Source: Leptasterias polaris
Lineage: Eukaryota; Echinodermata; Asteroidea; Forcipulatida; Asteriidae
Length of the DNA stretch: 64,000 nucleotides
NCBI GenBank assembly: GCA_037783415.1
Contig: JAZGTN010000009.1
Coordinates: 10,850,001 to 10,914,000 of the forward strand
Direction of reading: 5' to 3'
Both the position numbers and the translations under genes were made by a program. Below, in pieces: positions 21,386 through 32,799 of this stretch. Numbering within the stretch: position 1 is the stretch's first letter; the number at the start of each line of letters is the position of its first letter. The notes under the pieces are model-generated. The model was not told where the DNA came from and did no database searches. It saw only the letters and a program-made list of their open reading frames with translations.

Positions 21386-21769
21386 AGGGTCTGTATACGT
21401 TTGGTAATCACTCTTAAAATTAATGGCAATTAAAACGTAATAGTTAGAAGCCTACAGCAGCTTGCGATAGTATAAAGCATTTTAAGAAAAATTTCACTTC
21501 AAAGAAATGTGGTTATGTAAAAAGATATCGGTTTTTATGACCCAAAATTTGAATCTGAGAAACGTTTCTGTCAGAAATGTTTCTCAGATTGTCTATTCCT
21601 ATCGGGGATTATTCTTCCTGCATGGACATTTGCTCTGGATTTTTGGCGATATCTCAAAAACCCGAACACCAACTTTCACAGGTTAGTTTTATTGTATATA
21701 CATGTATCTACATTTAGATAGGATTATAAACAATCGAAAGGTTCCAAAAACCAAAGGTATACTTTGCAT
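21386..21769. mobile_element. TTAA element, subfamily with AGAAACGTTTCTG centre
   Basis: It lies between TTAA 21382-21385 and TTAA 21770-21773. Ends: AGGGTCTGTATACGTTTGGT, and the complement of ACCAAAGGTATACTTTGCAT. The centre (about 21552-21590) is an inverted repeat of AATCTGAGAAACGTTTCTG with a short loop. A reversed copy at 60048-60730 has the same parts plus an insertion. Confidence 0.75.
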
Positions 21770-21814
21770 TTAACAAGCAGCTGGTCAGAAGTAGTTTCAG
21801 CTACGAGAAAATAG

Positions 21815-22245
21815 TTAAAGATTGAAAATATAAATGTTCACAGATTTGAACATTACTTACGTGGTATAAAGACGGTCATGTCGGAAAACTTCTCTCGTGG
21901 TTTGCCCAACATGCTATAGTTTATATTGTGAACAGAGTAACACAAATACTTTTGATCTTGCAAGTTTGTAATCTGATGTTTGAAAATAGGTTTGCCAGAC
22001 ATGCTATAGTTTTTGTGAACAGAGTAACACAAATAATTTTGATCTTGCAATTTGCCAGACATGCTATAGTTTTTGTGAACAGAGTAAAACAAATACTTTG
22101 GTCTTGCAAGTTTGTAAATCTGTTGTTTTCCTCATGACTCTGATGACCATGTGAGCTTAAAGTTTCACAGGTTTGGTACTTCATGTAGGTGGATCACACA
22201 AAGTGCTGAAACTGGTCTTTGACAGTTACCAAGGTAGCGAATATT
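21815..22245. mobile_element. Partial TTAA element with internal 60-bp expansion
   Basis: It shares GAAAATATAAATGTTCACAG and TGACCATGTGAGCTTAAAG-type blocks with other members but lacks clear ends. At 21900-22110 a unit of about 60 bp (GCCAGACATGCTATAGTTTT, GTGAACAGAGTAACACAAAT) is repeated three times. The expansion lies where other members carry the central palindrome. Confidence 0.6.
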
Positions 22246-22570
22246 GGAGCACAACACAAGTGTGTAACAGAAAAGTAGTCGGTGGAAAAGTTAATTGCCT
22301 ATTACATTTATGCCTCATGTCATCTTGCTCGTAAACCAGTTTGCTACAGTAATTTTTTTATATATTGTTAAATGTGTCAAATGGAGTGTTTTCCAAAACG
22401 ATGTAAGATGATCATTTGTGGGGCTGATGGGATAGGATAATCCAGTGAAAAACTTGAAGACAAAAATCTTAATTCTAAGAAAACAAACGGTGTTCTCCCT
22501 TAACAGTGGGCTGCTGGATAAATGCTAGTTGGAACACCCAAGGACCAGTCAAAAACCTTTCCAAGTGGTC

Positions 22571-22762
22571 AGGGCCCAATTTCATAAAAGCCTGTAAGCA
22601 CAAAAACTTGCTAAGCGCAGAAAAACTTTGCTTAGCAGAAACAGGTTACCTGCCAACATTCCATAAAGTTAACATTGTTGCAACTGGTGCCCCGCTCATT
22701 TTTTTCTAAGCAAAGAAATTTTCCAAGCAGTATTTTCTGCTAAACAGCTTTATGAAATTAAT
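22571..22762 (+). mobile_element. CCCAATTTCATAAAAGC family element
   Basis: GGGCCCAATTTCATAAAAGC, AGCACAAAAACTTGCTAAGC, AGCAGAAACAGGTTACC and GCTAAACAGCTTTATGAAATT make an inverted-ended unit. Its right end is cut by the SINE that starts at 22763. A close copy is at 53393-53597. Confidence 0.65.
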
Positions 22763-23190
22763 AATAATAATAAAAATGGCTTCTTATATAGCGCTCATAT
22801 CCGTCACTCAGTGACGCTCAAGGCGCTTCAACAGTCAATATTTTCCTGCAAGGTATATATGTGGAGCTACTTTTTGAATTTTGAGGCCTATTTCTTTACA
22901 TAGCACCATGTAATGGTTTACAAGGTGCTGTGGCGCAATATGCAGCCAATCAAACCAGGAACACCGGGGCAAACCCCTTCTCTTTTCGATAAGTGCACTG
23001 GGTTCTTTACGTGCATTACACAACACACGGGACCAACGGCTTTACGTCCCATCCGAAGGACGAAGCAATAATGGTTAAGTGTCTTGCTTAATAAGGACAC
23101 AAGTGTCACGACCGGGACTGGAACCCACACTCTGCTGAACAGAAGCACCAGAGCTTGAGTCCGGTGCTCTTATCCGCTCGGCCATGACAC
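22763..23190 (-). repeat. tRNA-derived SINE family B, near full length
   Basis: Read on the minus strand: head GTGTCATGGCCGAGCGG ... GGGTTCCAGTCCCGGTCGTG, CTTAAGCAAGACACTTAACC-type block, CCTTCGGATGGGACG, GTTGTGTAATGCACG, AAAGAACCCAGTGCACTT, TTGTAAACCATTACATGG, and the 3' end GCGCTATATAAGAAGCC followed by a TTA tail. At about 428 bp this is the most complete family B copy here. Its 3' tail lies at the break in the preceding element. Confidence 0.8.
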
Positions 23191-24409
23191 TAACCCTTGC
23201 TGGGGAGTTCAGTGTTGAAGAGCATCCCTATTTATTTTGAATTATGGTGGACCAGTGACAAAGTTGGCGTACTAGTAAAACAACAATCTAAATGGTTCTG
23301 CTGGCCAGTCACTAAAAAAGTAAAGGGCAAACCCTGACAAGTTGTTGTGAAACATTCCTTGATTTTGACTTTGCGAAAATTACACCGAGAGTCAACTAAT
23401 GTGAAGGTTGGAGAGAAGTTTGATTGCTTGATTCATTAACTTTTCATTGCCATTTGGGGTCCAGTCTCTGTTTTGTCTAACCTTTCCCTGACCCTAAAAA
23501 TAGAACTATTTGTTCTGTCCCAATCCCAGGACACAAGAACCCATAAACACTCCGCCGAAAAACAAACACTATCACCTTATAATTTGCCCCCTCCTGTTGT
23601 CTCCAGTCGTCCCGTCATGCAAATTAGATTACAGCTGATTCGCTGGTTTAATCCTTTTGGATTTTTTTTCTTTTTTTTCTTCTGTACATGGGACCGTCTG
23701 TCAGGTCCCTGCCAAGTCGGCAAGGCCTCCACAGAGGGATGGTTACAGTTTACATGTCAAAGGGAATCAGGATGGGAATGCATCATTGGATGCTGTTACC
23801 GTGGCGATGCATGCAGGGGAGATGTTTTGGAGTTGGTGGACTGCCGGGGTGCCTTCTTACCGGCAGCTGGGATATGAAAATAACACATTAAGAGAGTTTA
23901 CGGCCCCTGTTAATGCTGTAGTGTTATATTTATTTAGAATTCATTCCGCTATAAAAATATATCCTTTTCTGATTGAGCCAGCATTCTTGAAATCCTTAAA
24001 TTATGATGTCCTCCAAGGTTTTTGTAGTTTCAGAGAGTTCTTCAGTTTTTACAGTTTTTTTTTTTCTTTTTCAGATTTTCAATCTTCTCCTGTGAGAACC
24101 TTAATTCAAAAGCACTTTAGATAATTCAAAGACATTTGTTTAACTGATGGAAGCTTGCCATAAACTGTTAATAGGAAAACTGTGGGGAATATTTAAAAGC
24201 AGTTTTCTAAAGAATGTAAATTTGTTGTTTTTCCATTTCTGACTGAGAGTCTTTGTGAGTGGTATAAACTGTTTTCAATGTGCTACTAATGGGAAAGTGC
24301 TTCCTAAATGATCACTGGGTGGCCCTTACCGCTTCGCTTCCATATTTGACAATTTCCAATTTGAGTTACATTTCGTACTTGGGATTGTTGGGGGAGACCA
24401 CACAGCAAG
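23191..24409. other. Non-coding interval, one unusual GC-richer patch
   Basis: Fragments of the CTAGTGACAAAG / CTGGCCAGTCACT repeat lie at about 23240-23330. Positions 23690-23870 are GC-richer and less repeat-like (GGTCCCTGCCAAGTCGGCAA, GTTACCGTGGCGATGCATGC). Open frames here lack domains. The remainder is AT-rich. Confidence 0.4.
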
Positions 24410-24530
24410 GGAGTCACAAGGTAATGCTCCAGCACAGGAAGTGGTGGGCCAAAGACTGGATCCTTGGGGAACCCCTGCTGTAAGTAGAAAAGCTTCCTCT
24501 AGAGATGACCAGCTTGAATTCCACATTAAA
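24410..24530 (-). pseudogene. Possible LINE reverse-transcriptase remnant
   Basis: The minus-strand frame contains GVPQGSSLWP, close to the GVPQGS-LGP motif that precedes the catalytic region of non-LTR reverse transcriptases. An S-rich segment lies before it, as in that family. Similarity fades immediately afterwards and no catalytic YADD-type box was seen, so this is either a very old fragment or coincidence. Confidence 0.3.
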
Positions 24531-25341
24531 CCAATAATGCATATCTGCTCAAATTAAATTTGAGAAAAGATTAGGGAGGGAAACTTCGGTACTTTAATTG
24601 CATTTTTGTTTTCGTTTGAAAGTAAGAACGCAAACAAACTAGAGTGTATGGATATTGAGTCAAGTACCACCGAAAAAAAGTATGCTCAAAAGCAGTTTTC
24701 TTTGGGACTGTAAAGTTTCCACAAAAGTGCAAGAAAAATTACTCACAATTGAAATAAATATTACTCAGTGCAGCCCACTTTCTTTCCTGAAGACAAGTCT
24801 CCATATTACCAACTATTTAGTTGCCTGTGGCTTTATGTTTCCAGCGCCTCAGAAATTACTTACCGTTGACATTTTCACCAACTCCCCAAACGGTTTTATT
24901 TTGGCAGAAGAAGATGGCAGTGGGGGAAAATGTCTTTTGTTGCCTGTGGCTGTCATGTCTCCCAAACATTTCATCGTTGACATCTTCCAACCTTTTCCCA
25001 GAAGTTGTTAACGAAGAAATAACTGAAGAAACATTGGGAACATTATCGCCGGTGATATCCGTCTCCTTTTCGTTTCTTTAAAAAGAAAATTAAGAGGAAA
25101 GAGGAAAAGTTCTGAGACGCTTTAGGCACTCATGTTTATCAGTGTTGTCTCTGATATTATTGGGAGGTTGGTTTTCATCAATCGATAATGCATTAGGATT
25201 TTAATTTCTCCTGACTCCATCTGACCAAGGAGGAAGGAGATGATTTGGTTAGGAAGTTTATTTCCTTCAGGCAGAGAACATTCAGGAATCTTAAGAAGAC
25301 AAAATATGTTGAGGCGTCGGTAATGTTATTATTTCCCCCTT

Positions 25342-25384
25342 CCCCCCCCCCCCCCCCCCCCCCCCCCGGGGGGGGGGGGGGGGG
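25342..25384. repeat. C26-G17 homopolymer palindrome
   Basis: An uninterrupted run of 26 C (25342-25367) is followed immediately by 17 G (25368-25384). It could form a GC-only hairpin, or a G-quadruplex on one side and an i-motif on the other. Such tracts are also a classic place for sequencing or assembly error, so exact lengths should not be trusted. Confidence 0.8.
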
Positions 25385-26639
25385 TAGGGATTGCAGTTTA
25401 AATTCTGCTTTTCATCATAAATTTTTTCATCATAAATTTTTTCATAAATTCTGCTCCTAACTTTTCATCATTTACAAACAAAATTCACTAATTTTGTTTT
25501 GTCAAAAAAAGCTCTGTGTGATGTTTGTTTTCAGTCGTAACCTTACAATGTAGTTAATAAAAACCGGTTGTATGTTTTGTATGCAAAACAATCTTTTTTT
25601 CATCATCATTACAGGATATGTAGGGCTGACAAAATAGTCACAGACAGTGTTCATGTTTTGTGCGATCAACTATATACACGTACATGAAACAAAAACCCTG
25701 TGAAAATTTGGGCCTAATCAGTTGTGAGTCAGGAGAAAATAGGGAACAACTATGCACAATTTCAACATGTAAACACATTGTCCTTATTTTGGGTTGCAAC
25801 AACTGAAATCAGCTGTTGGCATTTTTGAAGGGTTCAGTTTTTCGTGAATACAACTTCATTTCAGAGTAAGATATTTCTCATGGTCATCTTTAAGACCACT
25901 TCTAGAATCCCGAGGGAAAGGAGACACTGAGACAGAACTAGGTCGGGTGAGAGAGGAGGCAGGAACAGTCTGTGTTGATAATGAGCTCCAAGCTCCAGAA
26001 TTAAAGAGGTCGTTGTTGACCTGCCTGTGGCTCTAGTCTTGATGATGACTTGCAATATTAATGGCGGATCACAAGACGATTTGTTTGCCCTTGTACATGA
26101 AGCTAGCAAAAGACATGTGCCTTGTCTTTCTTCTTGTGGCCGAGTAAGGCTGCAGTGCAGTCTTTTTTCTGTCCAGTTTGATCTGTTTTGGGATGCCGGT
26201 TTGTCTCAATTCCAAGACTTCCATCCTAGCTGATTCCGTTCTTTCTTAACAGTATGCATCTATGTTGTTTTCAGGGTCCCACTTTCCTCCTGGGCCCAAT
26301 ATTTGCTTAATAGTCTTTCTGTGTACCAATACTAAACAGGATACCAGTCAAAGTCAGTATGTGTGACGTGATATTTTGGCTGGTAACCTTATTCTGGTAA
26401 GCAAACCAAATTTTAGGTCTGCTTCTATTTTGGGAGTTAAGGTCGGTATTCCAAAACAAATTCCACGCCTTTGCACCAGTGTTATTTCACGGAACATTTT
26501 GAATTTTCCGGAGCAATCACTTTCCTTTGAAAATACCTTTGCCACAATAAAACCTAGACTTTGTATGGGTGCATTTACGTCAGCTGACTGACTGCCAAAA
26601 ATTGCATCTCTGGCCGCCGCATTCGGGAACGAACTCCGT
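25385..26639. other. Non-coding interval
   Basis: A short TTCATCATAAATTTT repeat lies at 25410-25450. A fragment of the GAGCAGGATACCAGTC / GGCTGGTAACCTTATTCTGG element is at about 26290-26410. No gene was recognised. Confidence 0.45.
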
Positions 26640-26984
26640 AATTACTCCAGAAGTTAGTGACCATAAAAACTTACTTGGCAAAAATGCACTGGAGAGCTGT
26701 TGATATTACAAAACATTGTTAGAAACTACTCCCTTTGAAGTAATGTAGTTTTAGCGAAAGATGTAATTTTCTACCCCAAAATTTGAATCGGAACAGGGCT
26801 TCAGGCATGAAGCCTTTCTCAGGCATCTTAAAGCACACAATTCTATGCAACAAGGTATTATTTTCTTGCAACTGCGATGACCAATTCAGCCCACATTTTC
26901 ACAGGCTTGTTATTTGATGCATATGTTGGGATACACCAAGTGAGGATACTGGTCTTTGACAATTACCAAAAGTATACCCTGACT
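26640..26984. mobile_element. TTAA element, left end truncated
   Basis: It shares ATAAAAACTTACTTGGCAA, GAGAGCTGTTGATATTA, the centre GGCTTCAGGCATGAAGCC, CAACTGCGATGACCAATT and ATACTGGTCTTTGACAATTA with the 13625 and 34634 copies. It ends at TTAA 26985-26988. The centre is a different palindrome from its relatives (GGCTTCA / TGAAGCC). Confidence 0.65.
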
Positions 26985-27845
26985 TTAACAGTGTGGTGGG
27001 ATTACTCCCTGATGTAAAGTTCTCACTCTATCCCAACGCACACAGCATCCACCCCCCTATTGCAGCTGCTGTAGATAAATCGATCCAAATATCCTAAAAC
27101 TGGGCCAATCACACATTCACCCTCCAGTTACGGACAGCGGTGAACATTCACTCCATACTAATTCACCCAGTTCACCACATCTCCAGTTCCTCCTCTTCAG
27201 CCTCCCGCAATATTCCCACCAGAGACATCTCTAGAACAGGGATTTACTGGCATTAACCTATTTTATTTTTTCCCTGGGACAAATATAAATCGATAGTTAT
27301 GTTTTGGGACGGGCTGTGCTAGGGCCTGAGTGTTGTGTGTACACACAATATCGGACTGCGGTCTGATTTGGTATGTCGTAATGATTTCAATATGTGGGTA
27401 TCATCAAACAAACAGAAAAAGTCACTGGGGCCGAAGTTGTGTCTCATTATTTCACAAAACAAGTTTGATTTTTTTATTGGATAAATATGGTCGGGATATT
27501 TTAAAGGGCGGGGAAAGGAGGCCGCTAGCGACGTTAAATTGATGCCAGGCTATGCTTGTAGTTAATAGATCGTTAATACAGAGAAACAATGCTTGTGTAA
27601 TGTGCCGCAGTGTTGTTTTAAAGAAGGGGTTAGGTATAATTGAATGAAAAACTTACTGTTTTGTTCACAATGTAATACGAGTGGATTTAAAGGAAGTGGT
27701 CATCTTATGGTTTTTGTCAAGGTAATGCTGTTAACCAGGCAAAGTTATCAAGAAAGACACATGTACAATACAAGTCACATATGATTTTGGCTAAATACAG
27801 TGTTTGCTCGTTGAGAACAGCAAAAACTCACAGTGTTTTCATGAG

Positions 27846-28022
27846 AATAGACCTTATGCATTGACGTCACCAAGCCGCCATCTTGGAGGTAAACTGATGA
27901 TGAAACAATGGAAACGCGCTGATTTGTACGCGCGGCGCACAGGACTGGCCAATGAACATCTTCCTTTTGACCTCTAGGCGATGGCGCCCTACTCAAATGA
28001 CGTCATATGCATAAGGTCTATT
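27846..28022. mobile_element. MITE with CRE and YY1 motifs in its arms
   Basis: Inverted ends: AATAGACCTTATGCATTGAC on the left, and the complement of CATATGCATAAGGTCTATT on the right. Both arms include TGACGTCA, a consensus CRE. The left arm also has GCCGCCATCTTGG, a consensus YY1 site. At 177 bp it is inserted inside a TTAA element: the flanking words rejoin into the sequence seen uninterrupted near 32215-32245. Confidence 0.75.
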
Positions 28023-28080
28023 AAATCCTTCCACATTTAGAGAGGTTACTGCGGATACCAACAGCATCTCTGGACACAAC

Positions 28081-28391
28081 ATTGCACACTGGACACCAAC
28101 CCTCACAACATTGCACACTGGACACCAACCCTCACAACATTGCACACTGGACACCAACCCTCACAACATTGCACACTGGACACCAACCCTCACAACATTG
28201 CACACTGGACACCAACCCTCACAACATTGCACACTGGACACCAACCCTCACAACATTGCACACTGGACACCAACCCTCACAACATTGCACACTGGACACC
28301 AACCCTCACAACATTGCACAGTGGACACCAACCCTCACAACATTGCACACTGGACACCAACCCTCACAACATTGCACACGGACACCAACCT
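28081..28391. repeat. 29-bp minisatellite, about 11 copies
   Basis: Units read GGACACCAACCCTC followed by ACAACATTGCACACT, at exact 29-bp steps from 28091 to 28352, with the last unit one base shorter. There is only one clear substitution among the central copies. GGACACCAACCCTCAGAAAT occurs once in each related TTAA element (for example near 34411), so the array grew from a single-copy element word. All three forward frames stay open because 29 is not a multiple of three and the unit lacks stops. Confidence 0.9.
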
Positions 28392-28445
28392 TCAGAAATT
28401 TGAGAAGTGATTCATGCATGAATTGTTCCTGAGATTCAAATTTGT

Positions 28446-29437
28446 TGGCATACAACAATTTACTACCATTACCGTCCTTGTACAGTGATGATTTCGAGGA
28501 AGTACCCCAAAAACTTTCGAGTGAGTCGAGCGAGAGTTGAGCGAGAGACGAGTTTTATCGAGGGGAAATTCAACCCCCTCGAAAAGCCACACTCCTCGCA
28601 CGCAACCTGCTCGTAACCGCACGATCCACGTACATGTGTGTAGCTGTATAAATTCGAGGGCTCTTCGGGGATCACTGACCCGTGAAGACAAAGTTTTTTC
28701 GGCACCATACAGCTGCTCTAGCGGCTACAGAAAGGGTTTTGAAATGTGTAATACGTACGTACTTTGTAGCGAGGTTTATGTGATTTCAAAAGCGTCTTTG
28801 TTGACATAAAGAATGTATTAGATTGCCATAATGCGGGCATGTGAATCGGCACTGACAAAACGCGGAGATTTCCCTGTCAGAATTCGTTGTCTTATCACGA
28901 TCTCCAGTCCACAAAAATTGCCATCTATGATTTTGATCGTCCCATGCTACTTCAGTGTCACATGTCCTTTCTCTATGGTGTGTCACTTATTCAATGTTCA
29001 ATTGATTTTGATTAAAAACTTGCTGTACGCGAACGCGGCGAACCAGCGTGCATGACATCGTTCGTTACGTTACAGGTAACAAATTCACGGCTTGGCCGCA
29101 GGATTTGTCTCAAAATACGGCAATATACAGAATGCGCGAACATTATCGGAATCGCGCTACTTGCTACATGTAAACTAACACTCACTGAGCCCCTGATCAG
29201 TGCTTGCACTGCGCTTTCTGAGCCATGCTGCGCTGCGGCGACGGCAGGAGTAATTATTGAGGCCCTTTTCAAATCCAAAGCTTTGGCTTTGGCTTTTGGT
29301 TTTGATTGTGAACAAGATGGGCACGATTCTTGGAATGCGAAGACCCACACACACCTGGCTTTATTGTCCTGACTAAGAACAGTGAAACTACTATTTACTG
29401 AAAGCATTTGATTTAATGGAGGTTACGGTGATCATAG
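28446..29437. other. Non-coding interval, CpG-rich repeat-like sequence
   Basis: Positions 28515-28720 are rich in TCGA/GAGCGAG words (GAGTCGAGCGAGAGTTGAGC) and may be an unclassified transposon. Opposite-strand open frames from 28831 to 29407 lack recognisable domains. No splice-bounded exon is supported. Confidence 0.4.
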
Positions 29438-29711
29438 AATTCCTGCACCTGGAAATTTGTTAATGGTTTGTAGAATTTCCCGCCCGTATATTTTTAAGCA
29501 TCTGCTCTGTAGAATTCCCGTCCCGTAATTTGTTTTAAAGAAGTAAAATATTGAATTCCCGCCCATGCAGTATTTTTTTCCCTGTACGGCACTAGAATTC
29601 CCGCACCTGAAAATGTTTAAATGGTTTTTAAAATTTCCCGCCCGTATATTTTTAAGCACCAGCTCTGTAGAATTCCCGTCCCGTAATTTGTTTTAATGAA
29701 GTAAAAAATTG
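29438..29711. repeat. About 153-bp imperfect direct duplication
   Basis: AATTCCTGCACCTGGAAAT ... CCCGTCCCGTAATTTGTTTT at 29438-29562 recurs at 29591-29711 with several substitutions. It consists largely of AATTCCCGYCC words. Confidence 0.8.
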
Positions 29712-29784
29712 AGGTCAGATTTTACGCATGAACGCTCCTCGCAAGCCACTGACCGCTTGGAATTTTGGGGACAAAATGATAGCG

Positions 29785-29842
29785 CTCGACATCGCTCGAA
29801 CCTCGCTCGACATCGCTCGAACTCGCTCGAACCTCGCTCGAA
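29785..29842. repeat. CTCGAACCTCGCTCGA short repeat
   Basis: About five irregular copies of CTCGAC/ATCG and CTCGAAC words. It is CpG-rich against an AT-rich background. It shares TCGA-rich character with 28515-28720. Confidence 0.65.
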
Positions 29843-31064
29843 CACTACCCGCAAAACTCGAGGGTGCTAAACGAGTTTGTTCGAGTGATTTGCGTGTACA
29901 CGTTCCTCGTATGGGTACTTTCCTCGCAATCATCACTGTAGGTAAGCTTTTGGATAAAAGTTACAAAATTAATTTTCCCGGATCATTACCAAAGTATGAC
30001 TGACCCTACCTTTTAAGATAGGCTCTAAGGTCAAAATAAGTTTTGTGATGTATTCAATTTCCAATGGATAGAGTCCTTATGATTCTGAAAAGAAAATAAC
30101 AAGTCTCTAACCTGCAAAAAATCAGTTAGTGGCCTGACAAAGCAGAGTCTTTCTCGAAGGCTAAATGACAACACACAACACACATACAAGCAGACAAGAG
30201 TTGCAAGAGTAGTCAAGTGGAAATACATGAATAGAGAGAGTGGGGGAGAAAAGCAGAAAGCATTCAGAGAAGGCAGGGGGTAAGCAGGGATTATGAAGAC
30301 AAAGGGGGGGGTTATGAAGGGAAGGGGATAGCTTGACCACAAGAAGTTGGGAACACAAAGGACAAAATGGAAGGTTAGAAGAGAGGTAAATAATTAGTTA
30401 ATACAATGAAGGGCAGACTAATAAAGTGGATAACTGTGTGGGAAAAGGAGAAGGCAAAAACAAAAGGTTATTAATTTAGTCATTTCCTTCTTGGATATTC
30501 AAACCATGGGGCTGAGTGGTCTTTGTGCTATCCAAAGTTTTTCCCTACTCAGAAGGACAGTCTCTCTGCAGTTACCTAGTGCCTCAATGCCCTGTAAATT
30601 CATGTCAGAAATGGAGTGGTTAGGAAGGTTGAAGTGGTGTCCTGGAAGGTTGAAGTGGTTTTAAATGTAAAGTATTATGATACTTTTTTGGAGTGATATT
30701 TAAAACATGACGTTATGTTATTCAATTTTTATTGTGTTTCTGAACATGCTGGGACCCAGGGGAGACCAGTGGTTGCAACTGAAAATGCCACCCAGTTGTA
30801 AATTTTTTTAAAATTAAATGCGTGTAAGCTTGGTTTCAGCTTGACCGATAGTTTATTCCTGCATATAGATATCTGGTAAAACTGCACCTTTAAGGTGATG
30901 TCACGTAGCAATTGATGACGTCATTGGAACTGGACTTCAAATTTTGGACGTTACACATCTCAGGTGGAATACGTTCAAACATTCAGCTTTAATATCAAAC
31001 ATGTTTTCTTGCTAGCTATGCTCCGAACACCTAATAGCACATACAGTGTACATGGTTTTAAAGT
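29843..31064. other. Non-coding interval
   Basis: It contains a purine-rich tract (30215-30460) and a decayed TTAAGATAGGCTCTAAGGTC-type repeat end near 30013. No gene was recognised. Confidence 0.45.
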
Positions 31065-31068
31065 TTAA

Positions 31069-31412
31069 AGGGTGTGTACAACATTGGTAAGAATGAAAAT
31101 ATAAATGTTCACAGATTTGCACATAACTTACACGGTATAAAGATGGTCGTGGTGGAAAACTTACAATGAAATAGTTTGGCTTGAAATGCCATAGTTTTTA
31201 GGAAATGAGGAAAATAATAGTCTTTATCCTGCAGGATAAATTCTGATGTTTGAAAAGAAGTTAAAACACATAAGTTTTTTTTTCACTGTTTTCTCATGAC
31301 TCCGAAGACCGATTTAGCTTAAACTTTCACAGGTTTGTTATTTCATGTATATGTTGGGTCACATCAAGTTTGGATGCAGGTCTTTGGCAATTACCAACGT
31401 TGTACACACCCT
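31069..31412. mobile_element. TTAA element with intact ends, TTTATCCTGCAGGATAAA centre
   Basis: It lies between TTAA 31065-31068 and TTAA 31413-31416. Ends: AGGGTGTGTACAACATTGGT, and the complement of ACCAACGTTGTACACACCCT, nearly perfect over 20 bp. A perfect 18-bp palindrome sits at 31223-31240, near the middle of the 344-bp element. It is the cleanest member of the family here. Confidence 0.85.
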
Positions 31413-32066
31413 TTAAACATTGGATCCATTCTTCACAGTATTCCATTCCCCCTACCTCTTAAAATAGACAAAAACTTCCTTACAACTTTCTTGCTTGGGA
31501 AGATTTGTTTTCCTCGGCTCAATGGATCTCTTCATCTCAACCCAAACAGATTGACAAACATTTGCTTTATCCTGTTTCCTGGCAAGATGTAATTGTAGTG
31601 GCCGTTTCCTGTTCCCTGTCACTCCAGACCAACTTCTACAGTTTCCTGTGTATTTAATTCTCACAGGTCATGATGCAATTCAATTCCACTGGAAAATAAA
31701 CAGCTTCCTGCCTGTCAAATCCTTGCCATTGACACTGTCAGTCAATGTGGCAAACAGCAATTTACTGTAGCTGTAGGATGGTTGGTACTTGGTAGGTTTC
31801 ACGGTGATTCTGTCAGAGAGTTGCGGGAGAAATGACAGATCCAGAAATGATCGGTTCTTTCCTGACCTTGATGGCGTTGTCATTTCATCGCTTTTTTTTT
31901 AGCACCGATAGATCCCCGATCGAGTAAGAACGAGATCTTTTATTTCCGTAGTTCCGTACTTAGCCGGTCTCATTTTCTTTCCCAGTCCCTGGTTTTCGTT
32001 TCCTAAATCGCTGATCGATGCAAATGTACATTGTCTCATGATTCCATTCCGCCGCATCTGTCTTAA

Positions 32067-32790
32067 AGGTACATAGGGTCATACATAGATTGGTTTTTGT
32101 CAACGTAATGTGGATTTATAGGCAAAGTATTAAAGAAGGATCCGATAAAAGCCATGTGTGAAAGTTTCAGCTGAATATGGTGTCTACTTGCTGAGAAAAC
32201 AGTAAAAAAAAACTGTCAAGAACGTCAAATCCATCCACATTTAGCGAGGTGACAGTGGGTACCAGAACATCTATAGCCGCAGCATTTGTGAATGGACACC
32301 AACCCTCAAGGAAGGAAGTTTCAGCTTAATACTCAAAAAATGAATGACCATAAAAACTTACTTGGAGAGAAGCTATCTTGAGAATGGATTTCCGTTAAAG
32401 AAATATGGTGTGGATAATTTGTCACCCTAAACTCATTTGAATCTGAAACTGTCATGATATTTTCACAAGATCCTCTAATTCGTCCACGTTTAGCGAGGTG
32501 TTTGTGTAACCAGACACATCTCTGGTCGCAGCAATCGCGAACAGACACCACCACACCACCCCTCAGAAATCTGAAAAAGGATTCATGCATGAAATGTTTC
32601 TCAGATTCAAATCGTTTGGGTAAAAATTTATCCATGAACCATATTATTACTTAAAAAGAATCTTTTCTTAAAATAGTTTATACTATCAACAGCTGCAGTG
32701 ATTCTTACCAAGCAAGTTTTTTTTTTATGGTCATTAATTTTTGGAGTATTTACCAATTTATGAACCTGCATTTTATTTAACAAGTCCTCA
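32067..32790. mobile_element. Long TTAA element, GATTCATGCATGAA centre
   Basis: It starts after TTAA 32063-32066 with AGGTACATAGGGTCATACAT. It contains two related segments (CACATTTAGCGAGGTGACAG and CACGTTTAGCGAGGTGTTTG), each with AACATCTCTRGYCGCAGCA-like words, then the centre GATTCATGCATGAA at about 32581. The right end is decayed near 32790. It is twice the usual length because of the internal duplication. Confidence 0.6.
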
Positions 32791-32799
32791 CCACAGTGT

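Larger units (their letters stand above)
27691..28445. mobile_element. Composite TTAA element with nested MITE and minisatellite
   Basis: It begins after TTAA 27687-27690 with AGGAAGTGGTCATCTTATGG and matches the 32067 copy (GTTTTTGTCAA, CACATTTAGAGAGG, ACCAACAGCATCTCTGG). It holds the inserted MITE 27846-28022 and the 29-bp minisatellite 28081-28391, then resumes at the palindromic centre (GATTCATGCATGAATTG, about 28409). The right end is lost. Confidence 0.65.

Noticed and set aside
23473..24124. Overlapping plus-strand frames of 134 and 155 codons
   Set aside because: Low-complexity F-rich segments from T-runs, no domain, and they overlap in different frames.
28081..28391. CRISPR-like array
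   Set aside because: Units are contiguous without unique spacers and the DNA is eukaryotic; it is a minisatellite.
28082..28432. Three overlapping repetitive frames (HTGHQPSQHC-type)
   Set aside because: A 29-bp minisatellite without stops opens all three frames; no gene signals.
29012..29407. 131-codon minus-strand frame and a 106-codon plus-strand partner
   Set aside because: Opposite-strand mirror frames in a GC-richer patch with no recognisable domain.
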